This document shows positions 1 to 6,750 of a stretch of 35,182 bases of DNA, in pieces (positions within the stretch are counted from its first letter, which is position 1; each line of letters begins with the position of its first letter). Origin of the DNA: a virus. The stretch covers positions 1 to 35,182 of the IMG/VR virus record IMGVR_UViG_3300020194_000003; one strand, written 5' to 3'. The translations under genes were made by a program, and so were the position numbers. The notes beneath the pieces are model-generated. The model worked only from the letters and a program-made list of their open reading frames with translations, made no database searches and had not been told where the DNA came from.

Positions 1-23
1 GAATATGGAAGTATAGCAGAGCA
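1..23. repeat. Terminal direct repeat, left copy
   Basis: These 23 bases are identical to 35160-35182. The same reading frame passes through both copies, so this is most simply the overlap of a circular contig rather than a biological long terminal repeat. It marks a complete genome cut at an arbitrary point. Confidence 0.95.
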
Positions 24-111
24 AATAGAATTTATTACAGAAAAAGGATTAGAAGCATGGAAAACAAATGTGCAATCAATCAAAACAAAATATCCAAAGG
101 AAGGTGAATAA
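1..111 (+). CDS. Tail-fibre assembly-like protein, 3' part (continues from 34947-35182)
   Basis: This is the C-terminal part of a gene split by the linear cut. It is open from base 1 and stops with TAA at 109-111, sharing its last base with the next gene's ATG. Joined to 34947-35182 without duplicating the 23-base overlap it gives a protein of about 107 residues. The sequence around YGSIAEQIEFI and the KYPKE end is a pattern I recognise from small XkdW-like proteins next to tail fibre genes in marine phages. The likely role is a chaperone or accessory for the fibre encoded on either side. Family assignment is from memory of the pattern and is moderate. Confidence 0.8.
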   Translation, partial: EYGSIAEQIEFITEKGLEAWKTNVQSIKTKYPKEGE

Positions 112-1175
112 TGCCTTTTACTTTATTATCCGCAAGTTCAATTAGTGGTGGTGTAGGAGATTCACTTAGACCTAATGCAAAGCCATTAATTATAAATGGA
201 GATATGGCTGTGGCTCAAAGAAGTACAAGTGCTACTGGTTTAACTTCTAGTGGTTATAAATCAATAGATAGATTTACTACTACATTATATTATACTTCTT
301 CTAATGTAGGAACATTTACTCAATCACAATCAACTGATGTTCCTTCAGGATATGGTTTTCGTAATTCTTTAAAAATGGATTGTACTACTGCACAAGCCTC
401 ACTTCCAGCAGATGGTCAAATAACAATTAGACAGACTATTGAAGCTCAAAATATGAATCTTTTTAAATTTGGAACATCTAATGCTGAAAAAATGACTTTA
501 GCATTTTGGGTTAAATCTAATTTAACAGGTACTTATAATGTTAGTATGTATCATCAAGATGGCTCAAGCACACCACAAGTTAATTCACAGTATAGTATTT
601 CGTCAGCTAATACATGGGAGAAAAAAGTTTTAGTAATTCCAGCAGATACTTCTAATGCTTTTAATGATGATAATGGACAAGGTTTAAGTATTGATTGGAT
701 TATGGGTACTGGCTCAACTTATACTGGTGGAACAGCACCTACAACATGGTCATCTTTTGTTAATAACACTTTTAATGGTGGTAGTACTATTAATATGGCT
801 TCAAGTACATCTAATGAATGGTTAATTACAGGAATACAATTAGAAGTAGGCGAATATACTTCTTCTACTTTACCACCTTTTCAACATGAAACTTACGCAG
901 ATAATTTACAAAGATGTTTTAGATATTTTTATAAAATGATTGCTGATGATATGTTTTACTCCAAATCAAGAGAAAGTGACAGACATAGAAACGCAACTAT
1001 TGAATTTCCAACTAGAATGAGAGCAACACCAACAGCAACAGTTTTAACAAATCCATCTGGTTTTACGCCAAGCTGGACTTCTTTAAGTCAAGATAGAGCA
1101 ACTATGACTGGAACAGTACCTAGTGATGGTTATGTAGGTGGGTCAGGAACAATACAAGTAACGGCAGAATTATGA
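111..1175 (+). CDS. Tail fibre / adhesin with carbohydrate-binding-like body
   Basis: A 354-residue protein rich in Ser, Thr, Asn and Gly with few charged residues, as in beta-rich phage adhesins. The stretch beginning LIINGDMAVAQR near residue 26, followed by an aromatic-rich domain (FWVKSN, then WLITGIQLEVGEY around residues 238-250), matches the widespread phage fibre module that begins with an INGDM-type motif and has a jelly-roll, carbohydrate-binding look. It starts in a TAATG overlap with the preceding assembly-like gene and ends in an ATGA overlap with the next small gene, which supports a fibre plus helper arrangement. It probably binds the cell surface. Trimeric state and ligand are not visible. 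Confidence 0.8.
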   Translation: MPFTLLSASSISGGVGDSLRPNAKPLIINGDMAVAQRSTSATGLTSSGYKSIDRFTTTLYYTSSNVGTFTQSQSTDVPSGYGFRNSLKMDCTTAQASLPADGQITIRQTIEAQNMNLFKFGTSNAEKMTLAFWVKSNLTGTYNVSMYHQDGSSTPQVNSQYSISSANTWEKKVLVIPADTSNAFNDDNGQGLSIDWIMGTGSTYTGGTAPTTWSSFVNNTFNGGSTINMASSTSNEWLITGIQLEVGEYTSSTLPPFQHETYADNLQRCFRYFYKMIADDMFYSKSRESDRHRNATIEFPTRMRATPTATVLTNPSGFTPSWTSLSQDRATMTGTVPSDGYVGGSGTIQVTAEL

Positions 1176-1351
1176 TTAATATAAAAACAGCACAAAATAT
1201 AAAAAATGAATTTACTAATAAAATAATAACAATAAAAATTATTGATACAGATGATGTTTTGCATTTCGTACCAATAGACGAAACTAACACAGATTATCAA
1301 AATATTCTTAAATGGGTAGCAGATGGTAATACAATACAGGAGGCTGATTAA
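1172..1351 (+). CDS. Small fibre-associated protein, 59 aa
   Basis: The start codon overlaps the stop of the upstream fibre (ATGA) and the stop overlaps the start of the downstream fibre (TAATG). The protein is acidic toward its C terminus and carries ILKWVADGNTI, a pattern common in short proteins next to phage adhesin genes. I infer a fibre chaperone or attachment factor. No catalytic motif is visible. Confidence 0.7.
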   Translation: MINIKTAQNIKNEFTNKIITIKIIDTDDVLHFVPIDETNTDYQNILKWVADGNTIQEAD

Positions 1352-2373
1352 TGTACATTGGACGTGGTATTGACCAAATAGATAACATATCTACTTTAGA
1401 TAATTTATCTTTCAATGGAAGTGACGCAACATTTAACCTAACACAAAACTCAGTAGCTTTTGTACCAGTAAGTGCAGACGCATTACAAATTCAAATTGAT
1501 GGTGTTATACAATCTGGCAACTATACTGTTAGTGGCTCTACTGTTACTTTTGATTTTACTCCTAGTGGTAGTTCAGTATGTAATGGTATTAGACATTATG
1601 GGGTTGGACTACTAACAACAGTTTCCGATAGTTCCATAACGACAGCTAAACTTGGTGCAGATAGTGTTAATGGAAGTAAGATAGCAGACGATAGTATTTC
1701 TGATGAACATTTAGATAATACAGCAATCACAGGTCAAACAGCGATTACTTCACTAGCAGATACCGATAAGTTTTTGGTGTCCGATGCAAGTGATAGTGGT
1801 AATCTTAAATATGTAGAGAAACAATATTTACCTAGTGGTAGTTTTAATTTAATAAAAACAGAAAATGTAACAAGTTCAACTTCTATTGTTAATGTAACAA
1901 ATTGTTTTAGTACAACATATGATACTTATTTAGTTCTTATATATAGATTACTTCCTGCTACAGATGGAGACGATTTAAGAATGAGATTTTTAACTGGCAC
2001 ATCAACAGAAGTAAATGGTAGTATTTATGATTATTCGTCTAGATATTTTGACCAAGATGGAAGTGCAACAAGTAACACAGGGGATAATCAAAGTAAATTT
2101 GTTATAGCAGACTCAATAGACAGTAATACTGGAAATGGTGCATTTAACTCTACCTTGTGGTTTAATTTAGATAAAAATAATAGTGGTGGTTGTGCTGGAA
2201 CATATAATGGAACAGCAAATTATCCTGATGGCTCTACTAGAAATCACTCAGTATATTTAGGAGGAATTTGTCAAGATACTGTAGGAGGAACAAACCCAAC
2301 AGGTTTAAAATTTTTTGGGGGAAGTGGAAATATAGCTTCTGTTAAAATATCGGTTTATGGAGTAACAAAATAA
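1351..2373 (+). CDS. Tail fibre / adhesin with repeated adaptor module
   Basis: A 340-residue Ser/Thr/Asn/Gly-rich protein. Residues about 45-90 form a small beta module (IDGVIQSGNYTVSG) that resembles residues about 40-85 of the protein at 34114-34950, so the two are probably modular paralogues in their N-terminal halves. This is followed by SSITTAKLGADSVNGSKIADDSI, an imperfectly repeated stalk motif common in phage adhesins, and then a different C-terminal domain that should be the receptor-binding tip. It is coupled to the genes on both sides by TAATG overlaps. Function as a surface-binding virion protein is inferred from composition, module pattern and position. Confidence 0.78.
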   Translation: MYIGRGIDQIDNISTLDNLSFNGSDATFNLTQNSVAFVPVSADALQIQIDGVIQSGNYTVSGSTVTFDFTPSGSSVCNGIRHYGVGLLTTVSDSSITTAKLGADSVNGSKIADDSISDEHLDNTAITGQTAITSLADTDKFLVSDASDSGNLKYVEKQYLPSGSFNLIKTENVTSSTSIVNVTNCFSTTYDTYLVLIYRLLPATDGDDLRMRFLTGTSTEVNGSIYDYSSRYFDQDGSATSNTGDNQSKFVIADSIDSNTGNGAFNSTLWFNLDKNNSGGCAGTYNGTANYPDGSTRNHSVYLGGICQDTVGGTNPTGLKFFGGSGNIASVKISVYGVTK

Positions 2374-2690
2374 TGACACATACAATTTGGGAAAATGGAA
2401 AATTAAGAGATGCAACAACAGAAGAAGAAGCAAGTATTAATTCTGAAAGAGCATCTGCACCTAGTTTAAAAGATAGAAAATTAATTGTTATTAAACAAAT
2501 CAGATTACAAAAACTAATGGAAACAGATTACCTTGCTAACTCTGATGTAACAATGCCAGACAATATAAAAACTTGGCGTCAAAGTTTACGCGACTTGCCA
2601 CAAGATTTTAGCACGGAAGAACAATACGATTTACTCTTGGCTCGTGATGAGCAAGGAAACTTAACACATTCAATTTGGAGTAAACCATAA
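2373..2690 (+). CDS. Tail-fibre assembly protein-like, 105 aa
   Basis: A charged, soluble, mostly helical protein between two adhesin genes. It starts with a short segment around IWENGKLRDAT and then has a helical domain ending in MPDNIKTWRQSLRDLP, which resembles the W-x-x-x-R-x-x-LRDLP pattern of phage fibre-assembly (XkdW/DUF4376-like) proteins. Start and stop are shared with the neighbouring adhesins (TAATG on both sides). It probably helps fold or attach the adhesin at 1351-2373 or 2690-3214. It could also be a minor virion component. Confidence 0.75.
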   Translation: MTHTIWENGKLRDATTEEEASINSERASAPSLKDRKLIVIKQIRLQKLMETDYLANSDVTMPDNIKTWRQSLRDLPQDFSTEEQYDLLLARDEQGNLTHSIWSKP

Positions 2691-3214
2691 TGGCACAGAC
2701 ATTTTTAAATTTAGCACAAGGAGTTACAGGTACTTTGCCTAATGCCAACTTTAGTGGGGGAAAATTATTACAAATTCAACACACTAATTATAATACTTCT
2801 GTTTCTACCTCAGACCAAGGTTATGTAACAACTGGTTTAAGTTGTGCGATTACTCCTAGTGCAACTAATTCAAAAATATTTGGTATGTTTAAATTACAAG
2901 CTAGAGGTAATGGTCTTACGAGTTCTTATGAGTGGGGTTATGCTTGTAATGTTGAAAGAACAGGTGGAGCAACAGGTAGAATATTTGAAGAAAAAGGTGG
3001 TACTGGTCAAGCATACTCAACTTATTTTTATGCAAATGCTAACACAACACAAATAGCTCAACATAGTCCATTTCAATTTTTAGACACAACTCACAATACA
3101 ACATCAGCAATTACTTATACAGTTTTTGCAAAGGTACAAAGTGGTAATCAAGCAGTTGATTTTCAAAATGCCACTTTTCCATCACAATTTACTTTATGGG
3201 AGATAGCCGCATGA
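2690..3214 (+). CDS. Small adhesin / tail tip protein, 174 aa
   Basis: It has a short N-terminal linker with the pattern VTGTLPNANFSGGK, commonly seen joining fibre stalks to tips, followed by one compact beta-rich domain that ends in FTLWEIAA. The same type of ending closes many marine phage tail-tip domains. It lacks a long stalk, so it may sit on another fibre protein rather than form a full fibre. It is in the same translationally coupled string, starting in a TAATG overlap. Confidence 0.72.
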   Translation: MAQTFLNLAQGVTGTLPNANFSGGKLLQIQHTNYNTSVSTSDQGYVTTGLSCAITPSATNSKIFGMFKLQARGNGLTSSYEWGYACNVERTGGATGRIFEEKGGTGQAYSTYFYANANTTQIAQHSPFQFLDTTHNTTSAITYTVFAKVQSGNQAVDFQNATFPSQFTLWEIAA

Positions 3215-3417
3215 GTCATAAATTTTTTGTAGCAGTTAGAAATATTAGACCAGAAACAGAATTATCTTTTGTTGGAGAAATAGAAACCGAAGAAGATTTT
3301 AAAAAAATAAATTGGAGTATAGGTGTAGATGAAAATGGATTTTCTATTACAACTAATACTTGTCCTCATTCAGAAATTACATGGACAAAAGTAAAAGAGG
3401 AGATGGATAAGCTATGA
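3211..3417 (+). CDS. Hypothetical protein, 68 aa, fibre-cluster end
   Basis: I place the start at 3211, where ATGA overlaps the previous stop. The in-frame ATG at 3196 would overlap more and has no better ribosome site. The product is a small acidic, soluble protein (FFVAVRNIRPETELSFVGEI near the start) with no motif I recognise. Position suggests another fibre accessory protein. Confidence 0.65.
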   Translation: MSHKFFVAVRNIRPETELSFVGEIETEEDFKKINWSIGVDENGFSITTNTCPHSEITWTKVKEEMDKL

Positions 3418-3497
3418 TTAATCCTTGTCCTGATTGTGGAGCAACAACAAAAGCAGATTGTAAGTGTCCTGATGAATGTGAGAGCTGTGGTGCTTAG
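3414..3497 (+). CDS. Cys-rich microprotein, 27 aa
   Basis: A 28-codon frame starts in an ATGA overlap with the previous gene and its TAG overlaps the GTG of the next gene. The product has six Cys, with a CPDC pair and a CKCPDEC-x-x-C cluster, so it could bind zinc or form disulfides. The precise overlaps on both sides argue that it is a real coupled gene and not chance. Function is unknown. Confidence 0.6.
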   Translation: MINPCPDCGATTKADCKCPDECESCGA

Positions 3498-3733
3498 TGG
3501 CTCAAGTAGAATTAAATATAAAAAATATTGTTATCCTAATGGGTTTGCTTGGTACTCTTATTGGGAATGTTTTTTTTGTGGGTAAACTTTATAATGAGTT
3601 TGAATTACTCAAAGATGATGTTGTTACAGTACAACAAAATCAAAACGTTATTCAACTTAAACAAGAATTACTAGAACTAAAATATAAAATCAAAAGTATA
3701 AGACTTGAGATTGATGGAGATTACAGAGAGTAA
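3497..3733 (+). CDS. Membrane-anchored coiled-coil protein, 78 aa (GTG start)
   Basis: The start is GTG at 3497, sharing its G with the upstream TAG stop. No suitable ATG lies near. Residues about 10-30 are a hydrophobic segment (IVILMGLLGTLIGNVFFVG), followed by a charged helix with heptad character to the end. The shape, one membrane segment followed by a coiled coil, fits a spanin-like or holin-accessory role. It opens a run of membrane-associated genes up to 5447, which is the likely lysis cassette. The role is inference. Confidence 0.65.
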   Translation: MAQVELNIKNIVILMGLLGTLIGNVFFVGKLYNEFELLKDDVVTVQQNQNVIQLKQELLELKYKIKSIRLEIDGDYRE

Positions 3734-3948
3734 TGTTTAAAATATTTGCAGTTATATGTTTTTTAAACATAGGAACATTAGATCAAACTCTATGTTTTAA
3801 ATCAGATGTACCTGTATTATTTAATGATTCTAATGAATGTAATTTTGCTTTAGATAATATTGTAGATTATATGGACTATGATCTAAAAGAAAGAAAAACA
3901 ACTATTGTATTTAGATGTTCTTCAGATTGGAGTAATACTAATGCCTGA
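3733..3948 (+). CDS. Small secreted or membrane protein, 71 aa
   Basis: It begins with a Lys followed by a hydrophobic stretch (IFAVICFLNIGTL), which looks like a signal peptide or anchor, and is followed by an acidic domain with three Cys that could form disulfides in the periplasm. It is coupled by TAATG to the upstream gene and overlaps the next start. Periplasmic location fits a place in a lysis or envelope-remodelling set, but no family is recognised. Confidence 0.6.
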   Translation: MFKIFAVICFLNIGTLDQTLCFKSDVPVLFNDSNECNFALDNIVDYMDYDLKERKTTIVFRCSSDWSNTNA

Positions 3949-4141
3949 AGATATACAATACAAATTAATTCAAGATACTTTGGAAGAAATAAAAAACGAT
4001 ATTAAAGAAAATAAAAAAGAGATTAATGAATTAAAACAAGAAATGTCTACTGGTCGAGGAGCATTAAAAGCTGTTGCTTGGATTGGATCTATTATTATTA
4101 TTATCTTTACAACTCTCAAATTATTCAATTATAACGGTTAA
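3941..4141 (+). CDS. XhlA-like protein: helix plus C-terminal membrane segment, 66 aa
   Basis: I place the start at ATG 3941, which overlaps the end of the preceding gene by eight bases. A TTG further upstream would overlap it more. The first 40 residues are a strongly charged helix (EEIKNDIKENKKEINELKQE), then a short GRGALK turn, then a hydrophobic membrane segment (AWIGSIIIIIFTTLKLF). This layout matches haemolysin XhlA-type proteins that work with a holin in phage lysis. I infer a holin partner at the inner membrane. Confidence 0.65.
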   Translation: MPEDIQYKLIQDTLEEIKNDIKENKKEINELKQEMSTGRGALKAVAWIGSIIIIIFTTLKLFNYNG

Positions 4142-4900
4142 ATGAAATTCAAAGGGCATAAAGTCCTTGTCATTGGTGATACTCATGACAGTCCACATAT
4201 ACCTCAGAATAGGTTTCATTGGATTGGTAAGCACATTCGTAAATCAAAACCAGATTATATTGTTCATATAGGAGATTTTGCTAGTCTAGATTCTCTTAGT
4301 TTTTTTCAAAAGAATAGTACGCAGCAAGGTAAGTTAAAAGATGCTTTTATGGTTGATATAGCTTCTATGAAATCTGCATTAAAAATTTTAGATAAGTATG
4401 TGGTTGATTACCCCAGGCATTTTTGTATGGGGAATCATGAGCTGCGCATACATAGGTTTGAAGAAAATATACCAGAGATACAAGGTATGATGAAACATCA
4501 ATTATATTCTAGTTTTAAAGAATATGGTTGGTCTGTTACAGAATATGGAGAGTTTAAATTTATAGCTGGTGTAGGGTTTGTTCATGCACCATTAAATATT
4601 ATGGGTAAAGAATATGGTGGTAAAAATGGTGAAGTACAAATAGGAAATGACAGTATACATGACTTAGTATTTGGTCATACCCATAAAGCTAGAGATTGGA
4701 AAGCTATTAAAATAGGGTACGACAACTGGGTAAGGATCGTAAATGTCGGTTGCTCTTTACCTCATGGTCATATAGAAGAATATGCTAAGTTAAATATGAA
4801 TGGTTGGTCTTGGTGTATTACTGAGTTAGGCATTTGGGATAACCATATCCAAGAAGTAAATTTTATTTCTATGGATAGATTGGAGAGAGAATATGATTAA
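4142..4900 (+). CDS. Calcineurin-like metallophosphoesterase, 252 aa
   Basis: All the metal-binding blocks of the metallophosphoesterase fold are visible in order: D13-x-H15 in GDTHD, D45 in IGDFAS, N98-H99 in MGNHE, H148 in VHAP, and H179-x-H181 in FGHTH. It should be an active two-metal phosphoesterase. The substrate (nucleic acid, nucleotide or phosphoprotein) cannot be read from sequence. It lies directly between an XhlA-like membrane gene and two more membrane genes, overlapping the next start by eight bases, so it is made together with the putative lysis proteins. The family assignment is firm and the role is open. Confidence 0.9.
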   Translation: MKFKGHKVLVIGDTHDSPHIPQNRFHWIGKHIRKSKPDYIVHIGDFASLDSLSFFQKNSTQQGKLKDAFMVDIASMKSALKILDKYVVDYPRHFCMGNHELRIHRFEENIPEIQGMMKHQLYSSFKEYGWSVTEYGEFKFIAGVGFVHAPLNIMGKEYGGKNGEVQIGNDSIHDLVFGHTHKARDWKAIKIGYDNWVRIVNVGCSLPHGHIEEYAKLNMNGWSWCITELGIWDNHIQEVNFISMDRLEREYD

Positions 4901-5009
4901 AAATATTTGGAATAAAATAAACTTATACTCTTTAAGTAAAAGAGGAAAGATTGTAGCAGCTGTATTAGCAATTATTATTGTTCTTATTATAGTTGGTTGG
5001 GCTGCATAA
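4893..5009 (+). CDS. Single-pass membrane microprotein, 38 aa (possible pinholin)
   Basis: The ATG lies inside the end of the metallophosphoesterase gene and the stop is followed at once by the next ATG at 5010. The product has a basic N terminus (KNIWNKINLYSLSKRGK) and a hydrophobic helix rich in Ile, Val and Ala. Such proteins recur in marine phages and could be a pinholin, antiholin or other lysis-timing peptide. Single-helix topology is clear, the role is inference. Confidence 0.65.
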   Translation: MIKNIWNKINLYSLSKRGKIVAAVLAIIIVLIIVGWAA

Positions 5010-5447
5010 ATGTTAGGTGGATTGCCAGTAGAAATGATTACTATGCTAGGAAGTTCTGTTCTTGGTGGTGTGATGTCTATATGGTCACAATCTATTAAAG
5101 CAAAACAAGACCAGCAAAAAATGTTATTGGCTAGAGCTGATGCTCAGATGTCATACATTGATAAAGCTAGATCTTATGAGAATAAAGGCTTTCAGTTTAC
5201 AAGAAGGATTATTGCATTGACTGCTGTGTTCTTTATTATTGCTTGGCCGAAGTTAGCACCAGTATTTTTTGATACTACTGTTGTTTTAACTTGGACAGAA
5301 TTTACTAGAGGGTTTTTATTTTTAATTGAAAAGAAAGAGATCGTAATGGATAAGACATTTAATGGTCTAATTATTACTCCATTAGACACACATTTGATGT
5401 CAGCGATCATTGGACTGTATTTTGGTGGGAGTTTAGTTAAAAAGTAG
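5010..5447 (+). CDS. Three-segment membrane protein, candidate holin, 145 aa
   Basis: It has three hydrophobic stretches: about residues 7-25 (EMITMLGSSVLGGVMSIW), 66-86 (RIIALTAVFFIIAWPKL) and 118-142 near the C terminus, separated by charged helical regions. This is compatible with a class I or gene-transfer-agent type three-TM holin. It is the last plus-strand gene before the shared terminator, following an XhlA-like gene and a one-TM gene. The region between the first two segments (QSIKAKQDQQKMLLARADA) is strongly helical and cytoplasmic-looking. No separate soluble endolysin sits beside it. Confidence 0.65.
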   Translation: MLGGLPVEMITMLGSSVLGGVMSIWSQSIKAKQDQQKMLLARADAQMSYIDKARSYENKGFQFTRRIIALTAVFFIIAWPKLAPVFFDTTVVLTWTEFTRGFLFLIEKKEIVMDKTFNGLIITPLDTHLMSAIIGLYFGGSLVKK

Positions 5448-5533
5448 CTCATATTTGAGCATACAGAGGCTAATTATACAGTTTAGATAGAATCATACAG
5501 GAGAGTTTCATCTTCCTCCCATTGATGAAAAAA

Positions 5534-5568
5534 AGGGGGTTTATGTGCGTTCAGTCACATTACCCCCT
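5534..5568. terminator. Bidirectional terminator between the two converging arms
   Basis: The stem has AGGGGGT paired with ACCCCCT and an upper ATGTG/CACAT stem, with a small internal loop and a CGTTCAGT loop. A-rich sequence lies on the left and TAATTTT on the right, so transcripts from either side would end in a U-rich tail. It stands between the last plus gene (ends 5447) and the last minus gene (ends 5668). Confidence 0.85.
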
Positions 5569-5584
5569 AATTTTAATAACCACA

Positions 5585-5637
5585 ATGTAATTGTATAGGA
5601 TAACTGAAAAATTATAAAACAACCTATGGCATTACAT
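5585..5637. repeat. Long inverted repeat in the convergent intergenic region
   Basis: ATGTAAT (5585-5591) pairs with ATTACAT (5631-5637), and inside it ATAGG (5595-5599) pairs with CCTAT (5623-5627). It would form a 12-pair hairpin with a 23-base loop in the 3' region of the minus-strand transcript. A smaller hairpin, TTTCATC/GATGAAA at 5506-5530, lies on the other side of the terminator. Possible mRNA end stabilisers. Confidence 0.55.
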
Positions 5638-5667
5638 CACTAAGTGAAAGGAATACCCTTAGCATGT

Positions 5668-5877
5668 CTAGTCATTAAATCTTATATTATAACATCTAAT
5701 ACAATACCAATCACAACTATCAGCTCTATTCTGATTAGTAGGTATGTATGCTATTAGATTATCTTGTAAATATTTTTTATCACAGTCAGCACATTCATAA
5801 AAATTAGAATGGGATATCTTCTGCTGGATCTTCTGTTCTAGCGTTTGTTTGCGATTGAACTTTAGAACTTGAGCCAT
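5668..5877 (-). CDS. Zinc-ribbon protein, 69 aa
   Basis: Two CxxC pairs (ECADC and YCIRC), about 27 residues apart, indicate a zinc ribbon. I choose the ATG at 5877. A TTG four codons upstream is also open. Its first 25 codons overlap the tail of SSB in another frame. As the last gene of the early operon it may be a small DNA- or RNA-binding or host-interaction protein. Function unknown. Confidence 0.65.
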   Translation of the reverse strand: MAQVLKFNRKQTLEQKIQQKISHSNFYECADCDKKYLQDNLIAYIPTNQNRADSCDWYCIRCYNIRFND

Positions 5878-6214
5878 CTTTGCCCCCAATCATTTTTAGA
5901 ATACCTTTGAATCTAGGTATAATAATTTCTGTGGTGTATTTAGTTTCACCATTTTGATCATACTGTCTAGTTTCTATTTGACCTTCAATGTATAGAGTAG
6001 TGCCTTTCTTAACATATGTTTCAATAGTCTTAGCAATGTTAGGATCCCAACATACAACTCTATGCCATTGTGTTTTTTCTTGCCACTCACCAGATTTATT
6101 TTTAAATCTTTCTGAAGTAGCTAGAGAGAAACCAGCAAACTTTTCTTCTCTGGTAGAAATTTTTACTTCTGGATCGCTACCAACACGACCTAGTAATATT
6201 ACTTTATTAATCAT
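5804..6214 (-). CDS. ssb: Single-stranded DNA-binding protein (SSB)
   Basis: A typical bacterial-type SSB of 136 residues. An OB-fold domain spans about residues 1-105 (INKVILLGRVGSDPE at the start, WHRVVCWD in the middle, LYIEGQIETRQY near its end), then a Gln/Ser linker and the acidic tail EDPAEDIPF. That tail normally docks host recombination and replication proteins, which fits a phage with no polymerase of its own. A GGAGG sits five bases before the ATG, and the start overlaps the upstream stop. It works with the exonuclease and annealing protein in the same operon. Confidence 0.96.
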   Translation of the reverse strand: MINKVILLGRVGSDPEVKISTREEKFAGFSLATSERFKNKSGEWQEKTQWHRVVCWDPNIAKTIETYVKKGTTLYIEGQIETRQYDQNGETKYTTEIIIPRFKGILKMIGGKDGSSSKVQSQTNARTEDPAEDIPF

Positions 6215-6500
6215 TTAGACCTCCAATTAAAGTATCTACTGAGTTCTTAATTCTAAGTAACTCATAATGTATATCTGCTTTACTCATTGTAGCAGATAAA
6301 TCTGTTTTGTCTTGGGTTTGTTCATTACTATCTACGTTTTGTATAAACGCATTTATAAAATGATACAAATCCATTTCACCAACTGCTTTATATTCTTTTT
6401 TAGATTTAGAATAATATTCAGCTTGTAATGGTGGGTGTAAATTTTCAGGGATCTTATGTCCTTGTAACACTAAGCTGTGTAATAATTCATTTAACGTCAT
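6207..6500 (-). CDS. Hypothetical early protein, 97 aa
   Basis: I place the start at 6500, where ATGA overlaps the stop of the upstream 54-codon gene and an AAGGA lies just before. An in-frame ATG at 6524 has poor context. The product is charged and soluble, with a helical C terminus. No family recognised. It ends eight bases into SSB, so it is translationally coupled to it. Confidence 0.7.
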   Translation of the reverse strand: MTLNELLHSLVLQGHKIPENLHPPLQAEYYSKSKKEYKAVGEMDLYHFINAFIQNVDSNEQTQDKTDLSATMSKADIHYELLRIKNSVDTLIGGLND

Positions 6501-6661
6501 TTTTTTTCCTTTTTGTTTTTCCATTTATTAAATTCATAATTAATAAAATTATCGTGAATTTTGGCGTAAATTTCGTATTGTAATTTATTTTTATCTTTCA
6601 TATTTTCAAAATAATTAGATAAATATTTGGCTTGTTCTTCTGTAAAGTTAATATTAATCAT
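6497..6661 (-). CDS. Hypothetical early microprotein, 54 aa
   Basis: A small, lysine-rich helical protein (ININFTEEQAKYLSNYF near the start) preceded by an AGAGGT ribosome site. Its stop overlaps the next start (ATGA). It is the first gene after the predicted pseudoknot at 6686-6748, so its translation could be controlled by that fold. No family recognised. Confidence 0.65.
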   Translation of the reverse strand: MININFTEEQAKYLSNYFENMKDKNKLQYEIYAKIHDNFINYEFNKWKNKKEKK

Positions 6662-6685
6662 TATTTACCTCTCTTAATTGTTTAT

Positions 6686-6748
6686 GTGTGTAGGCATGGA
6701 GAACATTGCCCAACAGCTAACCTACACACCGTACCCCTAGCTGTGGGC
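6686..6748 (-). ncRNA. Predicted H-type RNA pseudoknot between two early genes
   Basis: Two perfect or near-perfect stems interlock. GTGTGTAGG (6686-6694) is the complement of CCTACACAC (6721-6729). GCCCA-a-CAGCTA (6708-6719) is the complement of TAGCTGTGGGC (6738-6748) with one bulged base. The order of the four strands is that of a classical pseudoknot with 9 and 11 pairs. It starts two bases after the stop of the annealing-protein gene and ends about 15 bases before the ribosome site of the 54-aa gene, so it lies in the operon mRNA. It could be a translational regulator, an mRNA processing or stability element, or a ligand sensor. I cannot match it to a known class. Confidence 0.65.
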
Positions 6749-6750
6749 GA

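Noticed and set aside
5192-5452. 86-codon minus-strand frame
   Set aside because: It is antisense to the three-segment membrane protein and lies beyond the terminator of the minus-strand arm.
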